A program made the translations under genes and the position numbers. 64,000 nt of DNA from CAWATZ01 sp963784995 (lineage in GTDB: Bacteria > Planctomycetota > Planctomycetia > Gemmatales > Gemmataceae): positions 2,864,692 through 2,928,691 of the forward strand of contig CAWATZ010000003.1 in assembly GCA_963784995.1 (NCBI GenBank). Direction: 5' to 3'. How positions within the stretch are numbered: the first letter of the stretch is position 1; every line of letters begins with the position of its first letter. The notes under the pieces are model-generated. The model was not told the origin of the DNA. It saw only the letters and a program-made list of their open reading frames with translations, and searched no databases. Shown piece after piece: positions 63,041-64,000 of the stretch.

Positions 63041-63914
63041 TCATTTTGGACTTCTGGGGAAAAACACCCGCCACCCCGGATCAAAGTCCGGGTCTTTGAG
63101 ATTGTGGCTTAGATAAAAGTCGAACTCGATGGGCTCGCGCTTCGCGAGGAGCTGATCGCTCTCCGGGTAGCCGGCGCGTTTGAGGTAAAAGCCGATGGAT
63201 TGATGGTAGGGATACGTGTAGTCGAGTCGGCGCAGGAGGGCTGTCAGTTTGCTGACCGAAATCCGATCTCTGGCGAGACGAAATGCCTCGAGGACGGCAT
63301 GCACGTCTCCGGCATAACCCGGGCGAACGGTGATATCGATGAGCGTCCTCTCGATCGAGGTGACATCGACTTTGTGACCCGAAGGGGCTGTCGCGGATAC
63401 GACTCCGTTTCGCCCGGTGTGTTTGCCGCTCAGCACGGTGATGGTGTTTTCTTCGTATTTGTAAAATAGTTTGGAGCGCCTCTGCTTGTTTCGAAAGGCG
63501 CGGTGGATGGCCTCTTGGGAGAGCGGAGTGGAGCTGTGTCTTTCTGGGATTGCTCCTGTTTACAAAGACATTCCTGTGGTCTTTGCCCAGCCCGTGGATC
63601 CACATCGCGGAGGCGTGAGAAAAGTATGCATCGTTCTTCATGATGGACAGGGCCACGGAGATGGGGGACACGTTGCTTTGCGCGGTGTAGCGGAGAAGAG
63701 AAGAATAGTGAGGGGAGTGAAGCCGGAGTTCCCGGAGTTTGGTCTTTTTGAGGAGCATGCGCAGAAAGACTTTTGGCGTCATGCTGGGGGGCAGATTCCA
63801 CTGGTCGGAATTTTCTGCTAAGAGGTACTCCAGGTCGGACAAGGTAAAGACCTGGTCAGCGTGGTATATGAAATATTGGGCGAGACGCGGAAGATCGATT
63901 TTGGATCTTGGCAT
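63041..63914 (-). pseudogene. AbiEi family antitoxin gene, two one-base frameshifts
   Basis: Start ATG 63914: RLAQYFIYHADQVFTLSDLEYLLAENSD is the winged-helix N-terminal domain. SVALSIMKNDAYFSHASAMWIHGL is the core of AbiEi. Then, after NVFVN, the family sequence EQSQKDTAP is one frame over (break near 63560) and LSQEAIHRAFRNKQRRSKLFYKYEENTITVLSGKHTGRNGV one frame further (break near 63530). It continues to PGWRVFFPRSPK at 63041. Repaired length ~292 residues. AbiEi antitoxins repress their own operon through inverted repeats. No AbiEii toxin gene follows, so it is an orphan or decayed half of a type IV system. Confidence 0.8.
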
Positions 63915-63933
63915 GGGCGACGGGATCGTTGAG

Positions 63934-63969
63934 AGCCACCTGCTTGGTATATATACCAAGCAGGTGGCT
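63934..63969. promoter_or_regulatory. 36-bp perfect palindrome in the AbiEi promoter region
   Basis: AGCCACCTGCTTGGTATA is followed directly by its exact reverse complement. The centre TATATA could be a -10 element. It ends 20 bases before ATG 63914 (minus strand). AbiEi antitoxins bind inverted repeats in their own promoter, so this is the probable operator. Confidence 0.85.
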
Positions 63970-64000
63970 GTTGGAGTCTGTTTCTTCCGAAAAAGCGTGT

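Noticed and set aside
1..64000. tRNA, rRNA or riboswitch genes
   Set aside because: No cloverleaf with conserved T-loop, no rRNA segments and no known riboswitch core was noticed when reading both strands; short RNAs could still be missed.

Overview
The window is GC-rich DNA from a planctomycete, most likely of the Gemmata/Gemmataceae type. The evidence is its mix of protein families: DUF1559 prepilin-like proteins paired with small lipoproteins, ECF sigma factors coupled to large Hanks-type Ser/Thr kinases, a sigma factor fused to WD40 propellers, a DUF1501 Tat protein, planctomycete-type cytochrome c modules, PQQ-like propellers, and abundant long inverted repeats at gene ends. No rRNA, tRNA or CRISPR array was seen. 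The last ~2.4 kb looks less GC-rich and resembles a decayed defence or accessory segment.

Layout. 1-3.1 kb: the tail of a membrane protein, then an ECF sigma factor and a Ser/Thr kinase carrying two CXXCH haem motifs. 3.1-7.1 kb: an 8-copy 36-bp palindromic tandem array, a beta-propeller protein ending in a haem motif, and a DUF1559/lipoprotein pair. 7.3-20.2 kb: a co-directional operon of seven genes plus an accessory membrane protein: coiled-coil membrane protein, MoxR ATPase, large membrane protein, ABC ATPase, ABC permease, DUF58, BatA-like protein, double-vWA protein. 20.2-24.3 kb: small genes (Uma2-like nuclease, DUF5615/DUF433 toxin-antitoxin pair, hypotheticals) and an iteron-like array. 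24.7-30.1 kb: sigma-WD40 fusion, WD40 protein, GlsB-like membrane protein. 30.7-35.1 kb: an RsbW-like kinase behind a sigma54-type promoter, then DUF1501 and PQQ-propeller genes behind near-identical promoters. 35.3-40.5 kb: immunity-like protein, tandem alpha/beta hydrolase, small secreted proteins, second DUF1559/lipoprotein pair. 40.8-55.2 kb: two more sigma-kinase pairs, an oxidoreductase, a kinase-WD40 gene and small exported proteins. 55.3-61.2 kb: GH15 glucoamylase/trehalase, a cyclic-nucleotide-binding/thioredoxin-reductase fusion, two SDR genes and a truncated alcohol dehydrogenase. 61.6-64 kb: a defence-protein fragment and an AbiEi-type antitoxin gene under a 36-bp perfect palindrome.

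Two patterns cut across the gene list. First, at least a dozen long inverted repeats of different sequence but the same design (perfect or wobble-paired arms of about 30-45 bp) sit at gene junctions. Three are inside coding sequences: two keep the frame and one breaks a kinase. Second, about a dozen genes carry one-base frameshifts. Nine of them fall at a GCGC tetranucleotide, eight of these being deletions, which points to a systematic sequencing artefact at a modified motif or to a real mutational hotspot. Those genes are therefore described as they would read when repaired, with the break position given.
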